Assembly (NCBI GenBank): GCA_001769855.1
Contig: MEPP01000001.1
Coordinates: 412,982 to 476,981, forward strand
Length of the DNA stretch: 64,000 nt
Direction: 5' to 3'
Origin: Bdellovibrionales bacterium GWA2_49_15
GTDB lineage: Bacteria > Bdellovibrionota > Bacteriovoracia > Bacteriovoracales > Bacteriovoracaceae
The position numbers and the translations under genes were made by a program. Of the stretch, positions 1 to 8,479 are shown in pieces (positions within the stretch are counted from its first letter, which is position 1; each line of letters opens with the position of its first letter). Below the pieces are notes generated by a model. That model saw only the letters and a list, made by a program, of their open reading frames with translations, did not search any database and was not told the origin of the DNA.

Positions 1-263
1 AACCAACGGGGAATCAGCTCTTCCGGCCACTCATGCCCTTGCACCCAAAGGTACAGGTCATCAATCAAAAAGAGCGGAGTGAAAAAAAGGGAAACTGAGA
101 AGGCCATGGAGAAGATCAAGCTGGCATTTCTGTCGCGGGATTTTTTCAAGCCGGTGTAATCACCAAAAATTCTTTTGTGATAATACATATAGAAGGCGTG
201 AATCCCCCCAAAGAGCAATAAAGAAAGAATAAAAAATAAGATCGGCGGCACTGGTGTTCCCAT
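1..263 (-). CDS. membrane protein, 5' part only (cut by window start)
   Basis: Reading the minus strand from the ATG at 263 gives 87 residues with no stop before the window edge. Two hydrophobic segments lie at about residues 7-27 and 48-67, joined by a basic cytoplasmic-type loop (HKRIFGDYTGLKKSRDR). The second is followed by an acidic/aromatic stretch. This layout recalls the N-terminal membrane region of membrane-anchored metallophosphoesterases, but no catalytic motif lies within the visible part, so that is only a guess. No clear Shine-Dalgarno precedes the ATG. It is divergent from the DTW gene starting at 311, so 264-310 probably holds both promoters. Confidence 0.6.
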   Translation of the reverse strand, partial: MGTPVPPILFFILSLLLFGGIHAFYMYYHKRIFGDYTGLKKSRDRNASLIFSMAFSVSLFFTPLFLIDDLYLWVQGHEWPEELIPRW

Positions 264-310
264 GCAAGTTCATTTATTTTACACTGATTATTCACCACAG
301 GGGAGCTTAA

Positions 311-928
311 ATGGCCACGAAGTGTCCGCGTTGCAAAGTCAACCTTGAGTTTTGCTTTTGTGCCGTCATGGAAACGGTTCAAACCGAAACGGCGGTGGAC
401 ATTATTATGCACTATAAGGAGCTGGCCCTGACCAGCAACTCCGCCAATCTGGCGCCGCTCAGTCTGCCCATGGCGCGGGTGCATGTGCGCGGGCTTAAGG
501 AACCGGAAAAACGACTGGATGTGAGCTCAATCTTTCGCGCGGGATATACTCCCATTTATCTTTTCCCGCTTGAGAATTCTCGCCCCCTGACCCGCGAGGC
601 GGTTTTAGAATTAGAGCACCCCATTCAGCTGATTCTGCCCGATGGCAGCTGGCGGCAGGCGCGCAAGGTGATTGACCGGGAAAAGATTCTCAAAACTCTT
701 CCCTGTTTTTCTCTGCGAAACATGCCCCCCTCCCAGTACAAATTGCGGCGCGAGCACTTCGCCGATGGCATGTCCACCTTTGAGGCCATGGCCCACGCCC
801 TCAGTGTGATCGAAGGTGAGGAAAAGATGGCCCCCCTCTTTAGAAACTTCAGCATTATGGTGGAGCAGAATTTAAAAGAACGGGGACAATTTCCCTGGAA
901 GAAGTCAACCGCCGGACCACGCCGGTAG
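311..928 (+). CDS. DTW-domain protein, probable tRNA-uridine aminocarboxypropyltransferase
   Basis: A 205-residue protein of the DTW family (TapT/YfiP, DTWD), enzymes that move the 3-amino-3-carboxypropyl group of S-adenosylmethionine to a tRNA uridine (acp3U). Visible marks are an N-terminal Cys cluster (C5, C8, C15, C17, likely zinc site), the family signature PDGSWRQARK around residues 110-119 (a D-x-S-W version of DTW), and the C-terminal PSQYKLRREH and STFEAMAHAL blocks. The length is normal for the family. The start codon ATG at 311 follows GGGGAGC. The 3' end overlaps the convergent gene at 905-1399 by 24 bases. Which tRNA position is modified cannot be told from the sequence. Confidence 0.85.
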   Translation: MATKCPRCKVNLEFCFCAVMETVQTETAVDIIMHYKELALTSNSANLAPLSLPMARVHVRGLKEPEKRLDVSSIFRAGYTPIYLFPLENSRPLTREAVLELEHPIQLILPDGSWRQARKVIDREKILKTLPCFSLRNMPPSQYKLRREHFADGMSTFEAMAHALSVIEGEEKMAPLFRNFSIMVEQNLKERGQFPWKKSTAGPRR

Positions 929-1399
929 ATCCACGTCCGTGGCCTCCAGCTCGATCAATTTGCGATAAGACAGATAATCCGCCGGACCGTGCTGCCACAA
1001 GAGCCACGCCAGCTTGTGCTTGAGGTTTTTTCCCCAGGCCCACACCCGCCCCTTGATCCGTTTAATAATGTTGAGTAAAAGCTGATAGAAGGCGCCCTCA
1101 CGTTTTTTTTCCGGCCACTTCAGCTCAAAAAAAATCCCCAGCCAGAAATATTGAGAGATGCCCCGGCTTCCCATGCGCATGAGGTCCGGCCCGGCCTCGA
1201 GGGTGGCCTCCAAGAGTTTTGGGTATTGATCCAGAACCGAAAAGGAAAAATTTTGTTCCACTAAAGTCTTCAGGCCATGAAACAAAACCTCAAAACGCTC
1301 GGGGGATTCCGGCATGGAATTCACCTTCCCCTCCAGCTGGAGGGCAAATTTTCGCGTGCCAAAATCCCAAAGGTTGATAAAATTTCTTTTTTTCAGCAC
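905..1399 (-). CDS. hypothetical protein
   Basis: A 164-residue ORF from a GTG start at 1399 (ATCGAGGCCCTCA upstream gives a weak ribosome site). An internal ATG at about 1315 is an alternative start. The composition is mostly helical with many Trp/Leu/Lys residues (KNLKHKLAWLLWQHG near residues 123-138). There is no signal peptide and no recognisable domain or catalytic motif. It converges on the DTW gene and overlaps its end by 24 bases. I do not recognise the family. It is kept because no other reading frame covers this interval and its codon use is like that of its neighbours. Confidence 0.5.
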   Translation of the reverse strand: MLKKRNFINLWDFGTRKFALQLEGKVNSMPESPERFEVLFHGLKTLVEQNFSFSVLDQYPKLLEATLEAGPDLMRMGSRGISQYFWLGIFFELKWPEKKREGAFYQLLLNIIKRIKGRVWAWGKNLKHKLAWLLWQHGPADYLSYRKLIELEATDVDLPAWSGG

Positions 1400-1562
1400 T
1401 GAGGGCCTCGATGACAGGAGAAATGGAGAATTTAGGGCGGTATAAGCAAACGACTATATGCATTATATCAGGGCAAAAAAAATCCACAAGGGCCTCCCTA
1501 CACCTTGGGCCCTATCTAGTGTAAAATGCCCTTAACTTCTAAATACTTATAAGGATGCGCAC

Positions 1563-2093
1563 ATGATGAAGTATGGCATTGGAGCAGTGGCCTTGATTTT
1601 AGGTGGGCTGATTGCCTGGTACGTTTTTAGCAATAACCCAGGCCCTGAAACTACCGAGAGCGTTGATTCCACCAACCCGGAAAATAAATCACAGCTAACC
1701 GAAGGGACTTCTTCCACCACTACCACCAATGCTGGCGCAGTGGAAAATAGCGCCGCCGGCGGCCCAACCTCACCCCTCAAAGTTGAGGGCCATAAAGTTG
1801 GCGACGGCGTGACCAGTGACAGCGGTACGGAAGAGGAAAATGATGAGGAAGATTACGGCGAGCCCGTGTCCAAGGAAGATTTCAAGGACTTTATCACCAC
1901 CGCACTGGACGAGCTGGCGGAGGACGAAACCACCGCCCTGGCGATTATAAAAGAGATGGATAAGATTGCCCGCGCCCAGCCCGCCCATGAGGAGGAAGTG
2001 GCGCGCTTTTATCGCGAATGCGCCAAACGGCCAAAAGTTTCGCCAAAGGTGCAGGAGGCCTGTCAGCAGGCGATGCGCGATAAAGGGCTCTAA
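1563..2093 (+). CDS. small membrane-anchored acidic protein
   Basis: A 176-residue protein with one N-terminal hydrophobic helix (about residues 4-23). A long Ser/Thr/Glu-rich, probably disordered segment follows (about 24-95), then a short helical C-terminal domain with conserved-looking Cys and Lys/Glu residues. The topology suggests an inner-membrane anchor with the tail in the periplasm. It starts MMKYG after AAGGATGCGCAC. It is followed after three bases by the lipoprotein gene at 2097, so the two are probably one transcript. I do not recognise the family and infer no function. Confidence 0.6.
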   Translation: MMKYGIGAVALILGGLIAWYVFSNNPGPETTESVDSTNPENKSQLTEGTSSTTTTNAGAVENSAAGGPTSPLKVEGHKVGDGVTSDSGTEEENDEEDYGEPVSKEDFKDFITTALDELAEDETTALAIIKEMDKIARAQPAHEEEVARFYRECAKRPKVSPKVQEACQQAMRDKGL

Positions 2094-2096
2094 CGT

Positions 2097-2597
2097 ATGC
2101 AATTCCTGGCCGCTTGGGCCCTGCTTCTTACTCTGCTTGGGGGCTGTGAAAATCCACCGCCCACTCCCACCGTGACAGTGGAGGTTCAGACCCCGGCCGC
2201 CGAAAATACCAAGCTCACTTCTCTACAAGATATTGTGGGATACGTTCTGACCTGTGACACCGCCAATGGCAAGGCCTATGTCTACGCCTTTGCCCCGCAT
2301 ATTCTAGGCATCTGGGATGATCCAGAGGCCAAGCGCATCGAATATTTTGTCAGTCAATTTATCACTAAAAAAGATGAGCTGATCTTCGAGCTGCTGGTGA
2401 GTGGCGAAGCCAATATGCGCACCAGCTTGTACAAACCCGGCGAGTTAAAAAACCGCCGTCTCATGATGAAAATGCGCGACGGAAAAGTCTTTGTGATGGT
2501 CGCCCATGGACTGAGTGCCAAAGACAATACACCGATTAAACCTCAGCAATTTGAATGTGCCAGAGGCCCTCTGATTTCCAAATCATTTACCAAGTGA
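2097..2597 (+). CDS. lipoprotein of unknown function
   Basis: A 166-residue protein that starts MQFLAAWALLLTLLGGC. This is a classic lipoprotein signal with the lipobox LGGC at residues 14-17, so the mature protein is lipid-anchored on an envelope leaflet. A short Pro/Thr/Val linker leads to a compact domain of about 125 residues with two further Cys residues (LTCDT and FECAR) that could form a disulfide. It sits three bases behind the membrane-anchored protein at 1563, suggesting a common operon. Its 3' end overlaps the convergent queD by 15 bases. No family was recognised. Confidence 0.65.
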   Translation: MQFLAAWALLLTLLGGCENPPPTPTVTVEVQTPAAENTKLTSLQDIVGYVLTCDTANGKAYVYAFAPHILGIWDDPEAKRIEYFVSQFITKKDELIFELLVSGEANMRTSLYKPGELKNRRLMMKMRDGKVFVMVAHGLSAKDNTPIKPQQFECARGPLISKSFTK

Positions 2598-3065
2598 GGG
2601 GAGGCCGTAGAGCTTCAGAACTTCCGGAGAATCCGGAGAAAGGGACTGCTCGGCCTGGCAATTTTCCGTCTCAAAGAAAGTAATCTTGTGAACAATCACC
2701 CCTTGCCCCTTGAGCACCTTGGGACAAACTTCCCAGAGAAGATACTTGGCCAGATTTTCAGCGGTGGGATTCACATTAAAGATAAAAGGTTTTTTATATG
2801 AGGGGGCCTGGGCCACCAGCTCAAGGGTTTTGTGGTCGTCCTTAAAAAGGATCATGGTGTGATCCCAGTTCTCTTCCACCCAGGCACCCACCTTGGCCTT
2901 TAAGACCGAAAAATCAATCACCCGTCCCAAAGCATCGAGCCCTTCGACAGGGGTGGCGTGAATCCAGATGACACCATTATGACCATGGAGGGTGGCACAC
3001 TTGGATTCATGGTGCATCACCCGGTGGCCATAGCAAAAATGAATTCTTCGAGCACAACTTTCCAT
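2583..3065 (-). CDS. queD: 6-carboxy-5,6,7,8-tetrahydropterin synthase (QueD / PTPS family)
   Basis: A 160-residue member of the 6-pyruvoyl-tetrahydropterin synthase family. QueD converts 7,8-dihydroneopterin triphosphate to 6-carboxytetrahydropterin, the second step towards queuosine/7-deazaguanine tRNA modification. Visible residues are zinc-ligand His14 (FCYGH), the catalytic Cys23 (SKCATLHGHN) with His27 and His29, and the DHTM block around residue 68. A late glutamate lies in FFETENC. It follows folE on the same strand after 17 bases. FolE makes the QueD substrate, so the pair forms a consecutive pathway unit. A plain PTPS role cannot be excluded, but the C-x-x-x-H-G-H arrangement fits QueD well. 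Confidence 0.85.
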   Translation of the reverse strand: MESCARRIHFCYGHRVMHHESKCATLHGHNGVIWIHATPVEGLDALGRVIDFSVLKAKVGAWVEENWDHTMILFKDDHKTLELVAQAPSYKKPFIFNVNPTAENLAKYLLWEVCPKVLKGQGVIVHKITFFETENCQAEQSLSPDSPEVLKLYGLPSLGK

Positions 3066-3082
3066 TGAGCTAAACCTTTCTC

Positions 3083-3838
3083 TTAGGGATGAATGAGCGC
3101 CAAAAACTCCTGGCGCAGCTTGGGGTCTTCTTTAAACTTACCATCTAAGGCAGACGTCAGCATGATGGCGTTGGCCTTTCTCGCGCCTCGACAGGTCAGG
3201 CAACCATGGGCCGCCTGCACCACAACCATCACACCGGCCGGACGCAGCTCACTCTTCAAAGCTTCCATAATGCTGTAGCACATGCGCTCCTGCAGCTGCG
3301 GTCGCTGGGCATGGACATCGACAATTCGTGCCAGCTTGGACAGACCCACCACCCGGCCGTCCTGTTGAGTCACATCAGGCAGGTAGGCCACGTGGGCCAC
3401 TCCGGTAAAAGGAATAAAATGATGGGCACAAAGACTGGTAAAATCGATGTCTTTGAGAAGAATCACCTCATTGTATTTTTCGCTGGGGAAGGTGGCATTT
3501 ACCGTGTCGCCATTGGTGGCACCAAGCCCGGAGCACATTTCCAAAAGGGCCCGCGCCATTCGATTGTGGGAGTCGGTGATATTCGGATCGTTCAAATCAA
3601 AGGCGGGATAGGCCATTTTCAGGGCCTGCAAAACCGTCTTGTAGCCGGAGGCCATGAGCTTGTGGGCCTCGAACATTTCCAAGGTCCGCTTGCGAATATC
3701 GATGAGCCGTTCATCGAGATGAGCAATGGGGTCTTCCGCCTTGGCCATTTCGCGCCCCAGCCAATTATTAAAAGGTTTTTCCAATTTTTCTAGTTTCATA
3801 TCGTTACTACCTACAATCTGATTTTTTTTCTTGCCCAT
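3083..3838 (-). CDS. folE: GTP cyclohydrolase I
   Basis: A 251-residue FolE, which opens GTP to 7,8-dihydroneopterin triphosphate, the common precursor of folate and queuosine. The zinc ligands of the family are present: C137 and H140 in SLCAHHFIPF, and C213 in HGCLTCRG. The C-terminal LTSALDGKFKEDPKLRQEFL block is typical of type I enzymes. It is about 30 residues longer than E. coli FolE because of a lysine-rich N-terminus; an internal ATG at 3799 is an alternative start. A GAGAGAGGA stretch lies upstream of the chosen ATG at 3838. It is followed by queD, which uses its product. Confidence 0.92.
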   Translation of the reverse strand: MGKKKNQIVGSNDMKLEKLEKPFNNWLGREMAKAEDPIAHLDERLIDIRKRTLEMFEAHKLMASGYKTVLQALKMAYPAFDLNDPNITDSHNRMARALLEMCSGLGATNGDTVNATFPSEKYNEVILLKDIDFTSLCAHHFIPFTGVAHVAYLPDVTQQDGRVVGLSKLARIVDVHAQRPQLQERMCYSIMEALKSELRPAGVMVVVQAAHGCLTCRGARKANAIMLTSALDGKFKEDPKLRQEFLALIHP

Positions 3839-3990
3839 ATACTGCCACGTCCTCTCTCAATCGATAATGAACAAACCCTAGACGGCAACCCCATCCCTAT
3901 CAAGCCCCTAGACCTGTGTCAATCCGGTTCGTTTGACGACCCCTCTTTAAATGCCTTATGTTGGCCCACTTATTAAGATTGGGAGTGGCC

Positions 3991-4868
<878 letters not shown>

Positions 4869-4875
<7 letters not shown>

Positions 4876-5279
4876 AAAGCTCGATATTGATTATGGTGCC
4901 GGCATAAGACGCGCAAATTTTCGCCACCGGATTGTCCGCCTTTAGAAATAGGTCGGATGTGATCAAGTTCGAGGGCGTAAGTGGAGATGCAGCCCGGGTA
5001 TTGGCAGTGCCGCGCCCGAGACACGGCGGCCCGGCGATCATGAGCGGCGATGGCCCGTTGATTTTTGAGCGTGCGCTTTTCCATCGGTGCTGCATGGTTT
5101 CTTCTGAGAGAAGGTTTTGCCATTTCGCCCAGACGCAATTTCTCGGCCAGGTCCAGGAGATGGGCCAGAAGTTTCTCATCACTGAAGTTCTTATGCACCA
5201 TTTGGCCTTTGAATTTGATCCAGGCCTGGTGGGTTTCGTCGTTTGCTTCGATTATTATTCTGTGCTCTTTTTTAGGCAT
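4869..5279 (-). pseudogene. HNH endonuclease, C-terminal fragment of a broken gene
   Basis: This 136-residue reading frame holds the C-terminal HNH nuclease half: a lead-in (DETHQAWIKFKG), a basic linker, then CQYPGC, LDHIRPISKGG and NLRVLCRHHNQ. This is the Cys/His zinc-bound HNH motif. It matches the end of the intact paralogue at 14934-15767. The N-terminal half of the same protein type lies in a different frame directly upstream (5282-5596), two bases away. Compared with the intact copy, the stretch between the halves is shorter by some tens of residues. The simplest reading is a deletion plus frameshift. A two-polypeptide enzyme is possible but less likely. Confidence 0.6.
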
Positions 5280-5281
5280 AT

Positions 5282-5596
5282 TCAGTTGCGCGCGCTCTCA
5301 AACAACCCTTGGGCCATGGAAAGCTGGGACAAATTCAGTTCGCCATTTTGGATGGCGGTCTTGGTCTCAGGGATTTCCTCCGTGATTCTGAGGGCCTTGA
5401 TCCTGCGATAAGCAGCGCTTTCGGAGTAGCCGAGTTCCTGGATGCAATACTTCAGAAGAGAATCGCACTTAAACTCCAGAAAAAGTTTGCCACGATTGAT
5501 TTCCGCCAAGTGATCCAGAATTTGTGTCAGGAGCACGCGTTCTTGCTTGACCAGCGTGAGTAATTTTTGGTGCAGATTTTGTGTTGAAGTTTTCAT
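5282..5596 (-). pseudogene. HNH endonuclease, N-terminal fragment of a broken gene
   Basis: A 104-residue frame that matches the N-terminal helical domain of the intact HNH protein at 14934-15767. Both have a leader helix, the LLTQILDHLAEINRGKLF / IMSKVLHHLREVDRRKLY block, a CIQELGYSESAAYRRIKA / CTDELKYSPDQSGRRISA block and NGELNLSQLSMA / RGELNLTVLGLA. It stops with TGA at 5282-5284, and the HNH domain continues in another frame from 5279. It begins at an ATG (5596) before which AGAACTC is a poor ribosome site. Its function as a nuclease is probably lost. Confidence 0.6.
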
Positions 5597-6218
5597 GGGT
5601 GAGTTCTATCACAGGGAGAAAAAAAATCAAGGGTGCGTGAGCATGGCAGAAGTGTAAGACGTTTAAACGTTTATACGAAAGACGAAAAGTGAAAAATAAA
5701 AAAAATGTTTCGATATTTTTCAAGAGAAGTATATAAAGGAAATCAAGAAGTGTAGCGAGGGATTTTGACGGGGCTTGAAGTCTTGAGGAGAGACGTTAAG
5801 AAAAAAATGCTGTCACTTGAAAAATATTTTTAAAAATAATAAATCAAGATTGCGCGGAATTTCTTTTGCCATCGCTTGCGCACAGGGAATATCGGAAAAG
5901 CTGCGGGTACACTTCATTGATCTTAAATCCAGCGCTAAACACAACACCGAAGATTGGCGAGTCGGTCCTTCGATAGGATACATATTCAGCTTCAGAGGCA
6001 ACGACTTTGCGAGAAATAGTTTTCTCAATTCCACCATAGGCCGAAAGGGAGATGACTTGCTGTCCGAACCTGATCCACGCCGGAAATACAAAAAAATGAT
6101 AAAAAGATAAAGCCAATCGGTGCAATAGTGACACCACTTTTCCCAATCCGATGGATAAATTTACCCTTTCGTTGACTTTTCAGTCTGACCTGTTCGATGG
6201 TTACCGGCGGAGGTTTTT
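5597..6218. other. 622-base stretch without a confident gene
   Basis: The stretch is AT-rich near 5640-5830 and moderately GC-rich after 5870. Short frames on both strands (for example plus 5817-6110 and minus 5844-6146) overlap each other, and none has a good ribosome site. The minus frame has the feel of a decayed outer-membrane-protein end and is listed separately. The last 100 bases form the leader of the lipoprotein gene at 6219, with GGCGGAGG just before its start. No hairpin-plus-T-run terminator was seen. Confidence 0.5.
5844..6146 (-). pseudogene. possible remnant of an envelope protein gene
   Basis: A 100-residue frame whose middle alternates polar and hydrophobic residues and includes SLSAYGGIEKTISRKV, SPIFGVVFSAGFKINEVYP and QLFRY. 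This resembles the last strands of an outer-membrane barrel. The start region is poor (no ribosome site, mixed composition) and a plus-strand frame covers the same bases, so it may be chance. It lies beside a broken HNH gene in a stretch that looks generally degraded. Function cannot be given. Confidence 0.2.
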
Positions 6219-6911
6219 ATGCATATACTCATGCTCGTACTCATGCTCGCTTTTTTCGGATGTAAGTCAGACAAGAATGACGTGGCCGGGCCAAGCGGCG
6301 GTGGCGGTGGCGCATTCTCCTGTGTGGCCGGGACTCCCGAATGTTTTGGCGGTCTGAACTGCGAAGGACTCTGGCAAGAGGAGCTGCGAAACCAACCGAA
6401 AGGGCTGATGAAGCAACATCGCCTGGACGATAAAACCTTGGTGGATGGCAGAACCACCCTTCTCATGTCGGCCGAAGAGAAAGTGGAAATTGTCGATGCC
6501 ACCAGTGAGACCATCACCAAACGCGTGACCTTCAGGACCACCTATCCCGGAAATTCCAGCACCACCAAAATCAAGGTGGATGAAAAAAGTAAATTCCTGG
6601 ATATTTGTAATAAGCTGGGAACGAACGGTCTTCCCCTTCCCAGTGGCACTCAGGTCGGCGGCGAGATTCTGGCCCAGAAGGATGAGTTCATCAGCGTGAT
6701 CGCGGGAACCTTTGATACTCAATATGTAAAAATTAAATCCACCGTGACCGTGGGTGATAAATCAGTTGAGACCTTCTTTGAAAACTGGCTGACCAAGGAA
6801 TTCAAGATTCGTCTTCAGGCCAAGGCCATCATGCAGATTCCCAGTACCCTTAATGGAAAAACCTCTGTCATGATTAAAGAGATGGAGCTGATGGACTTCC
6901 GCATCCCCTAG
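6219..6911 (+). CDS. lipoprotein of unknown function
   Basis: A 230-residue protein with a short lipoprotein signal, MHILMLVLMLAFFGC (lipobox FFGC). A Gly-rich spacer (GGGGG) and a Cys-containing segment (SCVAGTPECFGGLNCEG) that may hold disulfides follow. The remainder is beta-rich with no recognised domain. The start is supported by GGCGGAGG five bases upstream. The first codons contain a direct repeat (ACTCATGCTCG twice), which explains the repeated Met-Leu pattern in the signal. Its end overlaps the convergent small gene at 6908 by four bases. Confidence 0.7.
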   Translation: MHILMLVLMLAFFGCKSDKNDVAGPSGGGGGAFSCVAGTPECFGGLNCEGLWQEELRNQPKGLMKQHRLDDKTLVDGRTTLLMSAEEKVEIVDATSETITKRVTFRTTYPGNSSTTKIKVDEKSKFLDICNKLGTNGLPLPSGTQVGGEILAQKDEFISVIAGTFDTQYVKIKSTVTVGDKSVETFFENWLTKEFKIRLQAKAIMQIPSTLNGKTSVMIKEMELMDFRIP

Positions 6912-7237
6912 TGGGAGGGAAGGTCATCTTTGAGGAGATGAACGGAACTTTCAAAAATTCCGTCCTGATCCGCATCTTTTTCAATAGACACCGATATTTT
7001 ATTTTTACTGTGCAGGTAGGTACTCGTCTGGCGTTCACGGGGCCGGGTTACAACCTCTCTTGAGAGGCGCCCCTGAAAATATTCTCGCTCCCTCTCCTCT
7101 TCAAAGATTCCGTCGCCATCTCGATCATACTGGAACCGCTCTTGCCCCTCAGACCCTGGAGTTATCTTTTTATATTTGCCGTCGCCGGCCGCGGCAACAA
7201 GGGAGCAGGAAAAAAGAAGGAGCAAGAGTATTTTCAT
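6908..7237 (-). CDS. small exported protein with two EF-hand-like calcium loops
   Basis: A 109-residue protein with an N-terminal signal peptide (MKILLLLLFSCSLVAAA). Two acidic loops of the DxDxDG type follow: DRDGDGIFEEE (residues 38-48) and KDADQDGIFESS (87-98). Such loops bind calcium in dockerin/thrombospondin type-3-like repeats, with D at positions 1, 3 and 5 and E at 9 or 12. The start overlaps the stop of the zincin gene at 7234 by four bases (ATGA), so it is translationally coupled to it. Calcium supply or structural support for the neighbouring exported protease is a guess. Confidence 0.65.
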   Translation of the reverse strand: MKILLLLLFSCSLVAAAGDGKYKKITPGSEGQERFQYDRDGDGIFEEEREREYFQGRLSREVVTRPRERQTSTYLHSKNKISVSIEKDADQDGIFESSVHLLKDDLPSH

Positions 7238-8439
7238 TCACGCCCCCAGCCACAAGACTGAAAACTCGGGCCTAACTCTTCGGGAAGTCCGCGGCAGAGA
7301 GTTTCAACCTTGTCATCGGAGACGCACCTCTCGCAACCTCGGCGATGAAAAAATCTTGGCCTTGGTTTTTCCGGGAAGCACAGAAAGGAGCAGTGATAGA
7401 CCGCATCGTAGGCGCGACAGACTCCATTATTGTGATGCTGAGTTTGCAGGTTGTCGATTCGTCCTTCCGCATGCAAGGATTCGTGAAAAACGGTTCGGGC
7501 CAGGCCGCCGCAAAGATTCGGGGCGGTCAAAAATAAATCCAAAGCACCGGAGAACGTGTAGGCACAACGCTCTCCACTTCCCGAGGTTTTTCGCTCGGAA
7601 AGTGTGTCCGGAGTGCATTGAATACGGGGATGCTTGTTCTTATAGTAGAAGGCCAGGTCCTCAGCTTTGTCCTTGTTAATGCCAGTGTAGCAACCTTTTT
7701 TCGGCGCGACTGTTTGGGCGACCTGGCGCGCGGCCTCGAGATAATCCATTGGGCGCGAGGGAAAGGTACTCCAATCTAAATTCGTTCCGGCGGCCTGTCG
7801 GGTCAGGCAGCCCTCACTAATCTGAATATGGCCGCGGGCCACGTAGTAGTAGACGCCGCTGTCCTGGCGCCAACATTCGACCTGATCGTCATCTCTACAT
7901 TCCTCGCGGGAAAATCCGGGCAGGGAGCGGAGGTGCTCAAAATAGAGCTGCCGATTCTGTCGCAGCAAGATCGTCATTCCTTGCACATAAAGCGTGTTAA
8001 TCTCCGGACTCCAGGTAAGAGCGCCTAATGATTCCAGGCAGGTCAGGCCTTGCGACACTGAATTCCTGTTGCCTTGCAATCGCTCCGTGACGTTCTCTAA
8101 GACTCCATGAGTAAAACCGAGATAATCTTTGAGTTTGATTTTTAACTTGGAGAGCTGTCTGCGCTGATCCGTGATCAAAAGGGTGCGCCTTTGAATTTCG
8201 GCCCTGACCTTGCGGCACTCGGGGGCGGCGGTAAAATAGGGCGAATCGCACTGTTCGTTCTGGTAGGTTTCGTGGGCCAAGACCAGCTCCCCTTCCATGC
8301 GCTCGACAGATTGCATGAGGGTTCCGTACTCTTGAATCTCGTTGGCGTACAGATGGTGAAACTCATCCAGCTCAGTGCCTCGCACCTGCCCCCAGCTCAT
8401 GCCCAATACTGCCACTAAGAAAAACTTAGGCCATCCCAT
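7234..8439 (-). CDS. exported zincin-type metallopeptidase-like protein
   Basis: A 401-residue protein starting MGWPKFFLVAVLGMSWGQVRG, a signal peptide. The frame is open upstream to 8571, but that part overlaps the previous gene and lacks a signal. A coiled helical region (about 25-110) precedes a Cys-rich body. The C-terminal part carries HESLHAEGRID from about residue 319, an HExxHxxGxxD pattern like that of metzincin zinc peptidases. It is followed by many Cys residues (CERC, FLCF) that suggest disulfides outside the cytoplasm. It lies behind the FecR/barrel gene and in front of the EF-hand-like gene, on one strand with short gaps. The substrate is unknown. Confidence 0.65.
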   Translation of the reverse strand: MGWPKFFLVAVLGMSWGQVRGTELDEFHHLYANEIQEYGTLMQSVERMEGELVLAHETYQNEQCDSPYFTAAPECRKVRAEIQRRTLLITDQRRQLSKLKIKLKDYLGFTHGVLENVTERLQGNRNSVSQGLTCLESLGALTWSPEINTLYVQGMTILLRQNRQLYFEHLRSLPGFSREECRDDDQVECWRQDSGVYYYVARGHIQISEGCLTRQAAGTNLDWSTFPSRPMDYLEAARQVAQTVAPKKGCYTGINKDKAEDLAFYYKNKHPRIQCTPDTLSERKTSGSGERCAYTFSGALDLFLTAPNLCGGLARTVFHESLHAEGRIDNLQTQHHNNGVCRAYDAVYHCSFLCFPEKPRPRFFHRRGCERCVSDDKVETLCRGLPEELGPSFQSCGWGRE

Positions 8440-8479
8440 AGGCGGCTTATCGGCAAAATTACTGCGGTAGTAAAATAGT

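Noticed and set aside
3206..3793. 195-residue plus-strand frame opposite folE
   Set aside because: It is His/Gly-rich shadow coding opposite a clear FolE.
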